In this document: piece after piece, positions 31,194 to 40,919 of the stretch
How the letters are laid out: each line of letters opens with the position of its first letter
Position numbering within the stretch: position 1 is the first letter of the stretch
Assembly: GCA_036362985.1 (NCBI GenBank)
Contig: JAYGXS010000005.1
Coordinates: 268,325 to 332,324 of the forward strand
Length of the DNA stretch: 64,000 bases
Direction: 5' to 3'
Source: Ligula intestinalis
Lineage: Eukaryota > Platyhelminthes > Cestoda > Diphyllobothriidea > Diphyllobothriidae
The notes under the pieces: model-generated
Database searches by the model: none
What the model saw: the letters and a program-made list of their open reading frames with translations, nothing else
What the model was told of the DNA's origin: nothing
Made by a program: the position numbers and the translations under genes

Positions 31194-31430
31194 TAATAAT
31201 AAGGTTTATTTGTAAAGCACGTCTTTGGCGCCGTCAAAAACCCCGGAAGGCAGGAAAAAACCTAACCCAAACCCCTTCTTTCGCAGTGACCATTGTATTT
31301 GTTTTGGTCTTTTGCTAAGTCAATAGTGTACGAAATAAGGAGTTTGTTTTAAGTGAGAAAAACCTGACTTCTAGGAAGCAAATCTAGAAAAACATGAAAT
31401 AAAATATCTATACATTGTAGGTGTTACGGT
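31194..31430 (-). mobile_element. D-related LINE D4, 3' end, inserted in D3
   Basis: Begins with AATAATAAGG, the tail end, and follows the D 3' UTR layout with diverged sequence. GAAGGCAGG (31246-31254) pairs with CCTGACTTC (31363-31371), 8 of 9, and AAACCCCTT (31269-31277) with AAGGAGTTT (31337-31345), 8 of 9. Coding sequence is not seen, so D4 is either short or continues unrecognised to the C insertion. Confidence 0.65.
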
Positions 31431-31860
31431 TTTATAGTAAGAATACTTGGGGTCTGGAAAAAACTGTCATGTCCTTTAACTGAGGTATACTTAGCCGCGG
31501 TCAGTTTGAATGTGAAAAAATCAGCTGAGGATATGGCGTCTACCATATGCATGGGTCTGCTCGATACGGAGATTACAATCGGTGTCCAGTGGCACAAGTT
31601 TGCTAATTAGATGGGACGTTGCAGATGTCTGAGGTGGGTCGAGGCAGCTGCGAAGCACCATCGTCATTCAAGTGTATCGGCAGAAGACATTCGGCCTTTC
31701 GTTTGTCGAATATCTAAGTGAGATTGAGATTTACATCATTAGTATTTATACTTCTGATACAATATAAATGGAAACAATATCTATTTTAGTATAGTTGAAG
31801 AGAAAATTATTTTCTTTCATAATAATTTTTTATAAACATTTAGATATTAGTAGAGGAATA
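31431..31860. other. Stretch without recognised gene
   Basis: No coding homology. Its position between D4 and C suggests it may be D4 body or flank. Confidence 0.4.
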
Positions 31861-32030
31861 TTGGAATAGATAAATTGTTCTTAGTTTTTGTTTTTTATTT
31901 AAGGATTGGACAAGGAGGCAAGGCACAATTTTGCTTAAGCTTTGATTTTATCAGCGTTGGAAACCGTCGACTGGAAAGCTTCCAGCATTTGCCAGTTTTC
32001 TCCAAAATGTTCGGGAACTCTCCTGGACCG

Positions 32031-34898
32031 TTAGATCCCTTTTGGTCCGAATTGGACGTCAAAGAACTGGTTAGCAAAGTGTCCTATTTTGTTCAGAAAT
32101 ATATGCGTCATGTCATTTGATAATAACTGTTTGGTCTTTCTTCTAAATTCGGCTAAACTGTGGCTTTTGCGAATATCGTTGGGTAGGGCATTCCATATGA
32201 TCGCATATCTTATGGTGTAGAAATTTGATCGCTGGGCCGTCCTAGCTTTAGCGTTATGAATTGTATGTTGGTTGTTTCTAGTGGGACGGGAACCGTTTTG
32301 ATTTGTTAACATATTATTGCTAAGGATGTTCTGATTATGTGTCACTTTAAATAGGAAAGTTAAACCATTTTGGAGTCGCCTTTGCCAGAGGGGTTTAAGG
32401 CCATATCTATTGTACATTATTGAATAGGAGTCTCGGGCGTCATCGCGTTTACACAGAACTCTGGTAAACCTTCGCTGGATTTTTTCTAGTTTCTGTCTGT
32501 CATCTGATGACATGGTACCGAAAAATATTGAGCAGTAATCTAGAATAGGTAAAACGTACATTTTGTAAAGTTTAGTTTTAAGTGTAATTAATGTGAAATT
32601 TTTACTTATGAAGCCACATAGTCGATTGGCTTTTGGTGCGATTTGTTTAACATGTGGGGATAAGTCAAGAGTATTAGAATAGCTAAGACCTAAATCTTTT
32701 AAAGATGTTAGCTCTTTTATTTCTTGACCACTAAACATTATGGGGGGAAGTTTTAGTGGTCCAAAAATCATGAGATGACATTTTGTTGGTGAAAACGGCA
32801 TTTGCCACTGAACACTCCAGTCGTTTAGTTTTTGAAGGTCTAATTCAATTGTTCTATGCACACTACTTATCGAATTTTTGTTATAGGCATATGCGAGTTT
32901 TAAGTCATCTGCATATAAAAATGTTTTACCAGATGTCGATATCGTGGATAACTCATGAATGTAAATGAGAAATAAGAGTGGACCTAGGATAGTGCCTTGA
33001 AAAACACCACTGCTTATATGAGTTGGTTCTGATACTATATTTCGAAGTTGTACTACTTGAAATCGGTTGTGAAGATATGATTTGAGGAAATCAAGGAGGG
33101 GGGGCCGAATCCCGTGACTCACTAGCTTCACGATCAGTCTTTTATGTGGACCTTTGTCAAAGGCTTTTTTTAGATCAAAGTAAATTGTAGCTACCGTGTT
33201 CCCATCATCTCGATTTCTGGAGACGAATTCCAAGAAAGTGAGATGGCAGGACTGACATGACTTTTTAGGTAAAAAGGCATGTTGAGAGGGAGGTATGAGA
33301 TTTACATTCGTCAGATGGTCTAACATTTGGTTATAAATTATTTTTTCTAAGATTTTTGCTAAAACCGATGTTCGGTGAACACCACGATAATTTTGGGCAT
33401 TGGACCGATTTCCGTTTTTGTAAATTGGGGTGATACATGATTTTTTCCAGATTTCTGGATAAGTACCATTTGACTTCAGTAACGAGAAAAGGTTAGACAG
33501 AAGTATTGGGGCATATGTCATATGTCTCAGTATGCAAGGAGGTATTCTATCCGTTCCATATGATGTGGAATTGGACAGTTGGCGGATAGCTTTCTCTACA
33601 GTTTCTTCGTTAAACAATATCTCTTTTAATACTAGTGCCGTCATTTCTGTTGGTTGGGGGATTGGTTCTTCCTCGACTGAATAGTTGGTTGAGAAATACT
33701 CGTTGAAAAGATTTGCTATTTGGTTGTCATTTGTTATTACCATTCCTTGGTCATCAAGTATGATTTGGGGGCCTTGTTTTCGATGATTATTTATTTGTTT
33801 CCTGAAGATTTGGGCTGTCCCTTCTGGGGACTCGATTGCCCGAAGTTCTGCTGCTATCGTCTTATTTGTTTCAATGTTCTGGGCTAACTCGTGAATCTCT
33901 GTAATGCGTCTTAGCGTAGATAGATAACTAATACATGGGTCGTGGAGTTGTTTTTTAAGTTTTTTTAGCCGTTTGGAAAGGAAGTTTGGGATTAGTGATT
34001 TCTTACATGGGGATCTCTCGTCAATTAGGGTGTCTCGAATTAAATTAAGGGTGGCATATAATATGTTTACAGCTTCTAGAGGGGATGCTGTTAGGAGGAA
34101 AGAGCTCCAATCCAATGACCTAATGTAGTTATTCATAGACTCAATGTCAAGATTTTTGGGGTTTATAGAAGTGTAACTAGGATCAGGTCTTATTTTAATG
34201 CTAAGAGGGAGCACTGCTATTATTGTCTTATGATCACTATCAAAGGTTAAGCTGTCGTAGTGCGTATATAAGGGCCAGATATCATTGGTGAGAATAACAT
34301 CGAGTATATTGTTTCCCCTGGTTGGTTTGCTTATTATTTGCGTCCAGTTATGAAACACAATTGATGATAATAATTCATCATGTCTGGATGGGGCTGATAG
34401 TTCTGTCCAGTTTATTTCTGGACGGTTTAAGTCTCCTGCGATTATCTTATATTCGGTTTGGATATTCGAAAGAATATCTAGTAGATTTGTAAGACCAGTG
34501 TCATCATTACTATATTCCAAAGGGGTGTACAAACATCCACTTAGAATGCTTTTAAGGGTCTTGGATGTTATTATAGCAAAGCACGCTTCGCCATTGAACG
34601 TCTCCTGGAGAACCTCAAAGCCACTCTGTTCTATGGTAGATCTAATGTAGATCATACAACCTCCTCCTCGTTTATTCGCACGGTCCTGTCTATAGAAGCT
34701 GTAGTTTGCTATAAAAAGTGAAGCATTGGAGGTTGATTCGTTTACCCATGTTTCTGTTAAAAAGACTATATCGGGATTGTGTGTGTCAATAAAAGTCCTA
34801 AGTCGTGGAACTTTGTTTACTATCGATCTAGCATTAATAAGAGCAACACTTATGGTGTCGGATACAAAAGCTGGAATCTGTTGTGAAAAAATGGATTC
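32031..34898 (-). CDS. Element C ORF2: endonuclease-reverse transcriptase
   Basis: Open for 955 codons from just after a TAG at 34899-34901; the first ATG is only at 34655, which lies inside EN, so the real start is upstream and not an ATG I can see. EN (AP-endonuclease-like) motifs: LINARSIVNK, LTETW, GDLNRPEINW and DSDHKTI, with the catalytic Asn, Glu, Asp, Asp-His in place. RT: motif A YFDLKKAFDKGPHKRL, motif B SGVFQGTILGPLLF, motif C YADD. The C-terminal CR1-type region ends FGPKGI. The Gly in FDKGPH replaces a Val common to the other families. It nicks target DNA and copies the element RNA at the nick. Confidence 0.9.
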   Translation of the reverse strand, partial: ESIFSQQIPAFVSDTISVALINARSIVNKVPRLRTFIDTHNPDIVFLTETWVNESTSNASLFIANYSFYRQDRANKRGGGCMIYIRSTIEQSGFEVLQETFNGEACFAIITSKTLKSILSGCLYTPLEYSNDDTGLTNLLDILSNIQTEYKIIAGDLNRPEINWTELSAPSRHDELLSSIVFHNWTQIISKPTRGNNILDVILTNDIWPLYTHYDSLTFDSDHKTIIAVLPLSIKIRPDPSYTSINPKNLDIESMNNYIRSLDWSSFLLTASPLEAVNILYATLNLIRDTLIDERSPCKKSLIPNFLSKRLKKLKKQLHDPCISYLSTLRRITEIHELAQNIETNKTIAAELRAIESPEGTAQIFRKQINNHRKQGPQIILDDQGMVITNDNQIANLFNEYFSTNYSVEEEPIPQPTEMTALVLKEILFNEETVEKAIRQLSNSTSYGTDRIPPCILRHMTYAPILLSNLFSLLKSNGTYPEIWKKSCITPIYKNGNRSNAQNYRGVHRTSVLAKILEKIIYNQMLDHLTNVNLIPPSQHAFLPKKSCQSCHLTFLEFVSRNRDDGNTVATIYFDLKKAFDKGPHKRLIVKLVSHGIRPPLLDFLKSYLHNRFQVVQLRNIVSEPTHISSGVFQGTILGPLLFLIYIHELSTISTSGKTFLYADDLKLAYAYNKNSISSVHRTIELDLQKLNDWSVQWQMPFSPTKCHLMIFGPLKLPPIMFSGQEIKELTSLKDLGLSYSNTLDLSPHVKQIAPKANRLCGFISKNFTLITLKTKLYKMYVLPILDYCSIFFGTMSSDDRQKLEKIQRRFTRVLCKRDDARDSYSIMYNRYGLKPLWQRRLQNGLTFLFKVTHNQNILSNNMLTNQNGSRPTRNNQHTIHNAKARTAQRSNFYTIRYAIIWNALPNDIRKSHSLAEFRRKTKQLLSNDMTHIFLNKIGHFANQFFDVQFGPKGI

Positions 34899-36148
34899 CT
34901 ATTACTTGGTTGATTGTGTTGAGGGCTCATGTGCGGAAATTGTGTGATTGGTGGATAATATGGTGGTGTTGGACTATTTGTGGCGAATTGTGCATTATTG
35001 GGAAAAATTGGTGATGAGAGTGGTGGAATTCGATGGCATTGTGTAACTATCGGAGGGTATGGAGTTGTGCGAGGTGGGAGTTGATTGTGTGTGTTATATT
35101 GAAAGGGTTGGGTGTGCGGTGGTCGTCTTGTGTATGGGCTAGGATACATAGGTTGAGAGAAGGGGTTAGGTGTCATTTTAGGGTGTGCATTTAAATACGG
35201 ATATTCGTTTTGATATGAAATTCTGTTTGGGACTGGTGGTCTATTCTGGGTTGTTCGGGGGAGATAATCTAACACTGGTTTACTACTTTGGTTCGTTGAG
35301 TTAGGACTGGTATTGCTATTTATGGACATGTTTAGACGTGTGTTGTTATTTATCGGTGTATCTTGATTAGATTCAGGATAAGTGTTGGTCATGTCTAATG
35401 GGGTTGTACTATTTCGGGGTCTTTTAGTTTGAACCTTATTCTTTCCCTTAATTGCTTCGGTAGGTTTATTATTTGCTTTCGGTTTGTCATTATTGTAGTT
35501 AGAAGAAGTCGCTCTCAAGTCATCTAAGCTGATGCTACGTTGATAGTTTTCGTTTTCCTTCCCAGATGAGGAGGAACTCGTTAATTGTTCCTCTGAAGTA
35601 GCATTTAGTGGAGTGTTTCCGTCCTCAACGACTATATGCGGCTGACTTTGTTTACGCCCTTTGTCTTTGTGAAAAACTTGTCTGCGCTGCATTGGGGTCA
35701 AGTCAGGGCCTATATATGCTTTAAAACTCCGGAAACTCCTATTTATTTCAGAGTTTTGCAGTAGCATTTGAGCTTCGGCGTGGGAAGAACATGTAAGCAA
35801 AATCGGTTTGTTTTTACTTCGCGAATTTAGTCTTTTGATAGACACTATGCCTATACTTATCCCACATTGTTGAAAAACGCTTTGTATTGCTACCATTGGA
35901 TTACTCGTTTGAGGAAAGTTGCGGAAGATTATATTACAGCTACGTTTTGATCTATCTGAAACTTCTGTTGATACTAAATGCACCACAGACTCAATCTGAG
36001 GTAAATTCGTGAGGTTGCTTTCAAATGAATTGGAGTCCAGAAGTGAATTAAGAATCTTAAATACAGGTTCATACTTTTCAATAAAGTTTGTTAGATTTAA
36101 GAGGGCTGACAGATCGATTTGATCCACAACAACTTTCGCGTCAGTCAT
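34850..36148 (-). CDS. Element C ORF1: RNA-binding-type protein
   Basis: 432 residues from ATG 36148. Residues about 1-60 are a helical N-terminus (VVDQIDLSALLNLTNF). Residues about 70-170 form the conserved core (NIIFRNFP, SIKRLNSRSKNKPILL, AEAQMLL, GPDLTPMQRR), which looks RRM-like, an inference from LINE ORF1 families. Residues 190-432 are Asn/Pro/Gln-rich and low in complexity, probably disordered. ORF1 of B2 and A2 is the same type. It would coat the element RNA. Its TAA at 34850-34852 lies 46 nt inside the ORF2 open frame. Confidence 0.85.
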   Translation of the reverse strand: MTDAKVVVDQIDLSALLNLTNFIEKYEPVFKILNSLLDSNSFESNLTNLPQIESVVHLVSTEVSDRSKRSCNIIFRNFPQTSNPMVAIQSVFQQCGISIGIVSIKRLNSRSKNKPILLTCSSHAEAQMLLQNSEINRSFRSFKAYIGPDLTPMQRRQVFHKDKGRKQSQPHIVVEDGNTPLNATSEEQLTSSSSSGKENENYQRSISLDDLRATSSNYNNDKPKANNKPTEAIKGKNKVQTKRPRNSTTPLDMTNTYPESNQDTPINNNTRLNMSINSNTSPNSTNQSSKPVLDYLPRTTQNRPPVPNRISYQNEYPYLNAHPKMTPNPFSQPMYPSPYTRRPPHTQPFQYNTHNQLPPRTTPYPPIVTQCHRIPPLSSPIFPNNAQFATNSPTPPYYPPITQFPHMSPQHNQPSNRNPFFHNRFQLLYPTP

Positions 36149-36180
36149 TGTTTCTAATAAAATTTTCCAGTTAAGGATTT

Positions 36181-36479
36181 TTGAATGCTAAATATATGTC
36201 TAAGTAATGTGTTTTTGACAAATAAACTATAAAATACTAGAAGTACAAAACAAATGATTTGTACAGCGTTCTATGAAACAGAGGACAATATCTGACCAAA
36301 TCGACGAAGGAGTTTGGTAGCAGATTTTGGCTAAGATAGTCAACTGTTACTTTCTGATAATTTATTTAAAAAAACCAAAGACTTTGAGTCGTTTCTTCTC
36401 TTACATAGATCAATTTATATAAAGCTTCACTTATCTTCGAATTTGAACAAACCGCGTTCAAGGTCAAGGTCAAGGTTTT
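36181..36479. other. Stretch without recognised gene
   Basis: AT-rich sequence between the C 5' end and the resumption of D3. It contains a triple AGGTCA-type repeat at about 36459-36475. It could be C 5' UTR plus D4 remainder. Confidence 0.4.
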
Positions 36480-38060
36480 TAGGCAAGATAGAGAGTTTGT
36501 TTCAAGTGAAAAAAACCTGACTTCGAAGGTACGATACAAACGGAATATATGTACAGTGGGAAAATGAGTTGACACCTCAGCAAGAGAAAAGTTACAAATC
36601 GTTAAGGGACGTTAGTTAGGGATGCAGAGGGTTAGCACAAGAACACACTGTTCTTAGTCTTCCTTCAATGTTTGTCGGCAAAAGTTTCGCGCTATCAGCT
36701 GAAAGGTAAGCCGATTGCGGGCCGCAGCTTCAGCAGGATTATCTTCAGCGTGAGGTCTTGCAGGGTTCAAAGTCCACGAACGTCATCAGAGTGAAAGAGA
36801 GATTCTGCCGAGTCAGCACCCAAAATTCGTAAAAGTTGTCCTGAATGCAGAAAACTGGCGATAGCCCTCTTAAAAATAGGATAGCCTTGCTAGATTTTAA
36901 TACTTCTGGGCAGCTTATTCCAGATTGATATGGCGTTTACTGAAAAGAATTTCCGGTACTTAACTGTGCGTGCCATAGGAAGAAATTAAACACATCTCGA
37001 TGACTGGCACGTCGAGAGGGCTCGAGCTGCCTTATTGTACTGAAAGGATTAAAGCTTTAGCCATTCAAAAGTTTAAACAGTAAAAATAGGCCCTTCTGTT
37101 ATCTACGAAGCCACAGGAGATCCAGCTTTATAAGTTCACACCTTTATTGGTAGGCTAAGTAACGGTGTTCTGTGGTGAAAACTGTTCTAGTGAAGAAGTG
37201 CTGCACCGATTCTTTTTTCTTCCGTTCACTAGTGCGCAGAAGACTGAGTAGCGGCGAACAGTGTTCAAGACTAGTTCTCACGTACAAACTAAGACCTTCT
37301 GCCTGTGTTTAGGCAGGAAGGAACCACTGAAATCTAGGAGAGGTAACCGGATGCCGATGGCTTCCGTTTCAATAGAAAACGCCTGTGTGGCCTTTTGAAC
37401 GTGTTGAATTCAAATAGCTCTGATAGCAGGCGACCTTGACACGATTAATTAGGCTATCGCAATCTTTAAATGGTGCAGAAGACTGAATAGGGTTGAGCCG
37501 TATTTAAGACTAGGTCTCACGTACATATTATAAAGGCTAGTTCTTATCTTTATGGTCTTAAAATTTCTCAGGATAAATCCCGTGGTTCGACGTGCTTTCG
37601 AGACTATAAGGGCACAGTGCTCTGACAAATTGAGACTATTAGAAAAGGATATGCCCAAATCCTTGATAACTCCTAGCACATTTAGTTTGTGACCGTCTAT
37701 GCTAAATACCCGTGTTTGATCATCACAAACAACCATAAGGGAACATTTGTGCCATGAAAGCCTGAGGCGCCATGTGTAGCACCACTGAGCGAAGGCCTAA
37801 AGATCCTTTTATATCAGCTCGAGCACGATGTTGCGACTTGCAGGTTTATATCGATAAGTGATATTTAAATCATCAGCGTACATGCAGGGTCTACCATACT
37901 GAAAACAATCTAGAACTTTGTTGAAAAAAGGCAAAATAGGAGCGGCCCTAGTACACTACCCTGCATAACTCCACTTCTCACATGCGTGGGGCTGGAGATG
38001 GCATTGGACATTTTTACTCGTTGTGTGCGAGCATTCAAATAGGAAGATGGGACATATTGC
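36480..38060 (-). mobile_element. D3 body: 3' UTR remainder and RT fragments
   Basis: 36480-37287 matches D1 9097-9900 (rest of the 3' UTR and C-terminal RT codons, with many stops). 37449-38060 matches D1 from about 9853 to 10440 (RT palm to thumb: GSVLGPLLFCLF, an ADDLNI-like motif C, DLGISFSNSLNLSEH, RRTTGFILRNFKT). About 45 bp of D sequence occurs on both sides of an intervening non-D piece (37288-37445). Several frameshifts and stops; non-functional. Confidence 0.75.
37288..37445 (-). pseudogene. B-like RT scrap within D3
   Basis: The reverse complement resembles the B RT region just after motif A (compare 23965-24100 in B3: GACCTTCTGGCTGTGTTTAG, ATGGCTTCC, GCCTGTGTGG). Too short and decayed to define a boundary exactly. 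Confidence 0.5.
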
Positions 38061-38360
38061 ACTGAATTGAACCCGCATGGTTTGCATTTTTGAGCAAAAC
38101 CAAGGCGATTATATTTCAAGTTCTATACAGAAAGATACCGTCTTTTGACAAAAATTGCATCAAAAAACCTATTATTCGAAACAATTTTCCGTCCAATTTC
38201 CTTCAATACCCCCACTGCTCAACGAGGATCTCTTCTACAACTCGGGCATCTCGCTGGAAATATTGGCTCAGCCTACATAATCTACTTGTCCCAATCAGTC
38301 TCGTCAGGGCTCTGAGGGGTATCCACGGACAGGCTGAGTCGTTATATTTATATACTGCTG
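38061..38360. other. Stretch without recognised gene
   Basis: No homology seen to the families here. It may be host sequence between D3 and G2. Confidence 0.4.
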
Positions 38361-38594
38361 TGTATAATTACTAGAAGACTATCAATATCTAAGTAAAGGC
38401 CACCCTATCATATATTATCCTGCTTTTTTCAACCCAAATTTTTACCAGTTGGCAACTATTAGACTGCACTATCTTGGTGTATAATTGCTAGAAGACTTTA
38501 TTTATATAATTAAAGGCCACCATATCGTTTGTATTTTTCTTGCGCCAATACACTTCCTGGTAGTAAGTATAAGACTACTCTATCTCGGTTGCTG
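38361..38594. repeat. Imperfect tandem duplication, 117-bp period
   Basis: Unit 1 at 38361-38477 and unit 2 at 38478-38594 share TGTATAATT(A/G)CTAGAAGACT, AAAGGCCACC(C/A)TATC and an ACTNTATCT(T/C)GG end. It sits upstream of G2 ORF1 and could be its duplicated promoter region (inference). Confidence 0.75.
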
Positions 38595-38709
38595 CTACGT
38601 CTAGTCTGACCAACGCTGCAATTGTTTTTAAGTAAAACCTTTTAGCTTAAAGTTTTAGCATGCAGAGCGCAGAAGTTCACGACCAAACTGTGGGTGGAAA
38701 AAAGCCCTT

Positions 38710-38780
38710 TTGGGAGCCGGCGTCGATCTCCCAACCTGCGATTTACGAGACGAGCGTCGTAGTCGTTTGGCTACTGCAGC
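38710..38780 (-). other. Degenerate tRNA-like unit near G2 5' end, antisense
   Basis: On the minus strand an A-box-like TAGCCAAACGA (38773-38763) is followed by an anticodon-loop-like CTCGTAA (38749-38743) and a T-arm-like hairpin TTGGGAG...CTCCCAA (arms 38734-38728 and 38716-38710) with an 11-base loop containing TCGA. Acceptor pairing is not evident. Weak but similar in placement to the family E units. Confidence 0.35.
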
Positions 38781-38919
38781 CCAGCTATGCGAGTCGCAGA
38801 AAGTTAAGTGCATTGACAGGGTTGACACGATAAATTCTGCCAACGAACTCCACGACCAAACTGTCCCGTGTGACAAACAGTGCGACATAAGAGACAAGGG
38901 TATAAACCCTACGGCAAAC

Positions 38920-40890
38920 ATGACCACCTCGCAGAAGTCACATAAAGGTAAGAACAGTGACACGGATGACAGGCATTGCCAAACGGCATGCGAACATTGC
39001 AAAAATTGCCCGAAAATATCAAAGTTGGAGTCAAGTATGGATTTACTAGGGGATGTTATCACATGGTTTCTCAAGCATGGCACATTAAAGCCGCTAGATG
39101 AAACCAGTGGAAATCAGCTGCTAGAATCCACCTTGACGGAAGTCCCTACCAGGCACCAGCCAATCGGTCCAAGCGCGATGAAAACTGAGGAGAAGCAGAT
39201 ACAAACAAGCCCTTATCTACCGTCCCAAAGAAGTTCAGGTTCTAGGATCATCAAAACCGCCAGGAGAAGAGGGAAGCGTCTACCTGACCAACCAGTCTCA
39301 TCCTCTTCACAGGTCAAAACTAGTAAAATCGCACGAAAGGGGATCGGAGAAGAGCTGGGAGAAGAAAAAGAGACAGTATATGCACAGAGACAACTGCGAT
39401 CCGATGCACACAAAGCGATGAAAAACAAACTAGGAAGCCCACACTTACAGGGCAGGCCCCCACAGTTGATCAATCAGACACCGCTGAGGCGAGTTTAAAC
39501 AATCTCGCCGTAGACAACAAAAACACGATTGGTTCACCCCGTAAAGTGCAGGCTGCCGCGGAGACAGATACGAGGGAGCCTATACTTAAGGCTCAGGCCC
39601 CCACAGTGGACCAATCAGCCACCGCTGAGGTGAGTTTAAACAATCTCGCCGTAGACAACAAAAACACGATTGGTTCACCCCGTAAAGTGCAGGCTGCCGC
39701 GGATACAGATACGAGGGAGCCTATACTTACGGCTAAGGCCACCACAGTGGACCAATCAGCCACCGCTGAGGCGAGTTCAAACAATCTCGCCGTAGACAAC
39801 AAAAACACGATTGGTAAACCCCATAAAGTTCAGGCTACTGCGGAGACAGATACGAGGGAGCCCAAACTTACAGGGCAGGCCCCCACAGTTGATCAATCAG
39901 CCACCGCTGAGGCGAGTTTAAACAATCTTGCCGTTGACAACAAAAAGACGATTGGTTCGCCACATAAAGTACAGGCCGCCGTCAAAAAATACACGAAGGA
40001 AAACACGAAAGCGTTGCACCAGGAAGGGACCGACATCATAGAGGGGACGCAAAAAGTCACCGAAAGGGGCAAAAGTTTCGTAATACAAGGTCTACCGGAA
40101 TCCACTGCCAGTACTGCTATTAACCAGAAAGTGGGTAACAGTGTTGCAGGCCCGAGTCTGAAACCCGCAGTACATCAACCATAGACTCCGGTTGCACACA
40201 AGATGGTCATAATAGCAGCACAAGAGCTATTAACGAGCAAGCAAGCGACAGTGTCGTAGGCACGTAAAATGGCACTCAGAGAGAAGCCAGCATCATAATA
40301 CAGGGATTAACGAAATAAACCGCAGCCACTCCCATGGACCGGCATTCCGCAGATATCCAGCTCTTTCATGCACTTATGAACAAAATGCTGGGACCCAATG
40401 TACCATTAGAGTGCAAAAAGGCCTTCCGCCTTGGCAAACGGCCAGAGAGCCCAACTGGAACGGCACGTCCCAGACCTCTGACAGTTGTCATGACAAGAAG
40501 CCAAGACGCCAAGCGCATTCTATCTAGGCGTTTTAAAATAAAAGACTCTGACCCGGGAGTTTTTTCTTCAGCAGGAGTTCTCAGCTGCAGAACGGATCAA
40601 ACGTCGTCAACTTTTTCCGAAAAGTGGGAGCGGGTCAGCAAGGGCGTACAAAAATTGGTTATTTACAACAACCAAGTGATCCAACGTCCACTGTTCTCAC
40701 CTTGGATAGGTCCATTCCGGATAAACACACCGTCGGCTCAGTAGGGGGAGGATTGAGTCCAATCGAAAAACATACAGAGGCTAAACGAAGGGGAAAACAT
40801 TTAGTTATTTACAACAACCAAGTGATCCAGCGTCCATTGTTCTCCCCCGAGAACGATCCTCCCCAGATGACCGCACAGTCGACCCGGTAA
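38920..40890 (+). pseudogene. G2 ORF1, frameshifted, with coding repeats
   Basis: ATG 38920 (MTTSQKSHKG) opens a frame with a Cys/His cluster HCQTACEHCKNC (possible zinc-binding knuckle) and a short hydrophobic helix SMDLLGDVITWFL. A frameshift before about 39450 leads into the 47-residue repeat block (39450-39985), then KSFVIQGLPES (about 40070-40105), stop at 40182, and a second core piece (40334-40744: KAFRLGKRPES, RPRPLTVVM, GVFSSAGV). LVIYNNQVIQRPLFSP occurs twice (about 40655 and 40802). The core matches ORF1 of D, E and F. Confidence 0.75.
39450..39985 (+). repeat. Coding tandem repeat in G2 ORF1, 141-bp period
   Basis: About 3.8 units of 141 bp (47 codons) with starts near 39546, 39687 and 39828, preceded and followed by partial units. 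Each unit contains TDTREP, (A/T)TVDQS, TAE, NNLAVDNK, TIG and a PHKV or PRKV end. The period is a multiple of three, and the frame is kept through all units. Confidence 0.9.
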
Positions 40891-40919
40891 GGGGCGGGGA
40901 GAGCCTGACTGTAACAACT

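Larger units (their letters stand above)
31861..36180 (-). mobile_element. LINE family C, full-length and intact coding capacity
   Basis: Minus-strand element with uninterrupted ORF1 (36148-34850) and ORF2 (34898-32031) and a short 3' UTR with an AATAAA-containing A-rich end near 31885-31865. Single copy in the window. Its more A+T-rich codon use and lack of any disabling change set it apart from every other copy. Ends are approximate. Confidence 0.8.

Noticed and set aside
38655..39083. 142-codon minus-strand frame over the G2 leader
   Set aside because: Antisense to G2 ORF1 and through the tRNA-like unit; no homology.
39450..39985. CRISPR array or satellite
   Set aside because: The 141-bp repeat has no spacers and keeps a reading frame inside a LINE ORF1.
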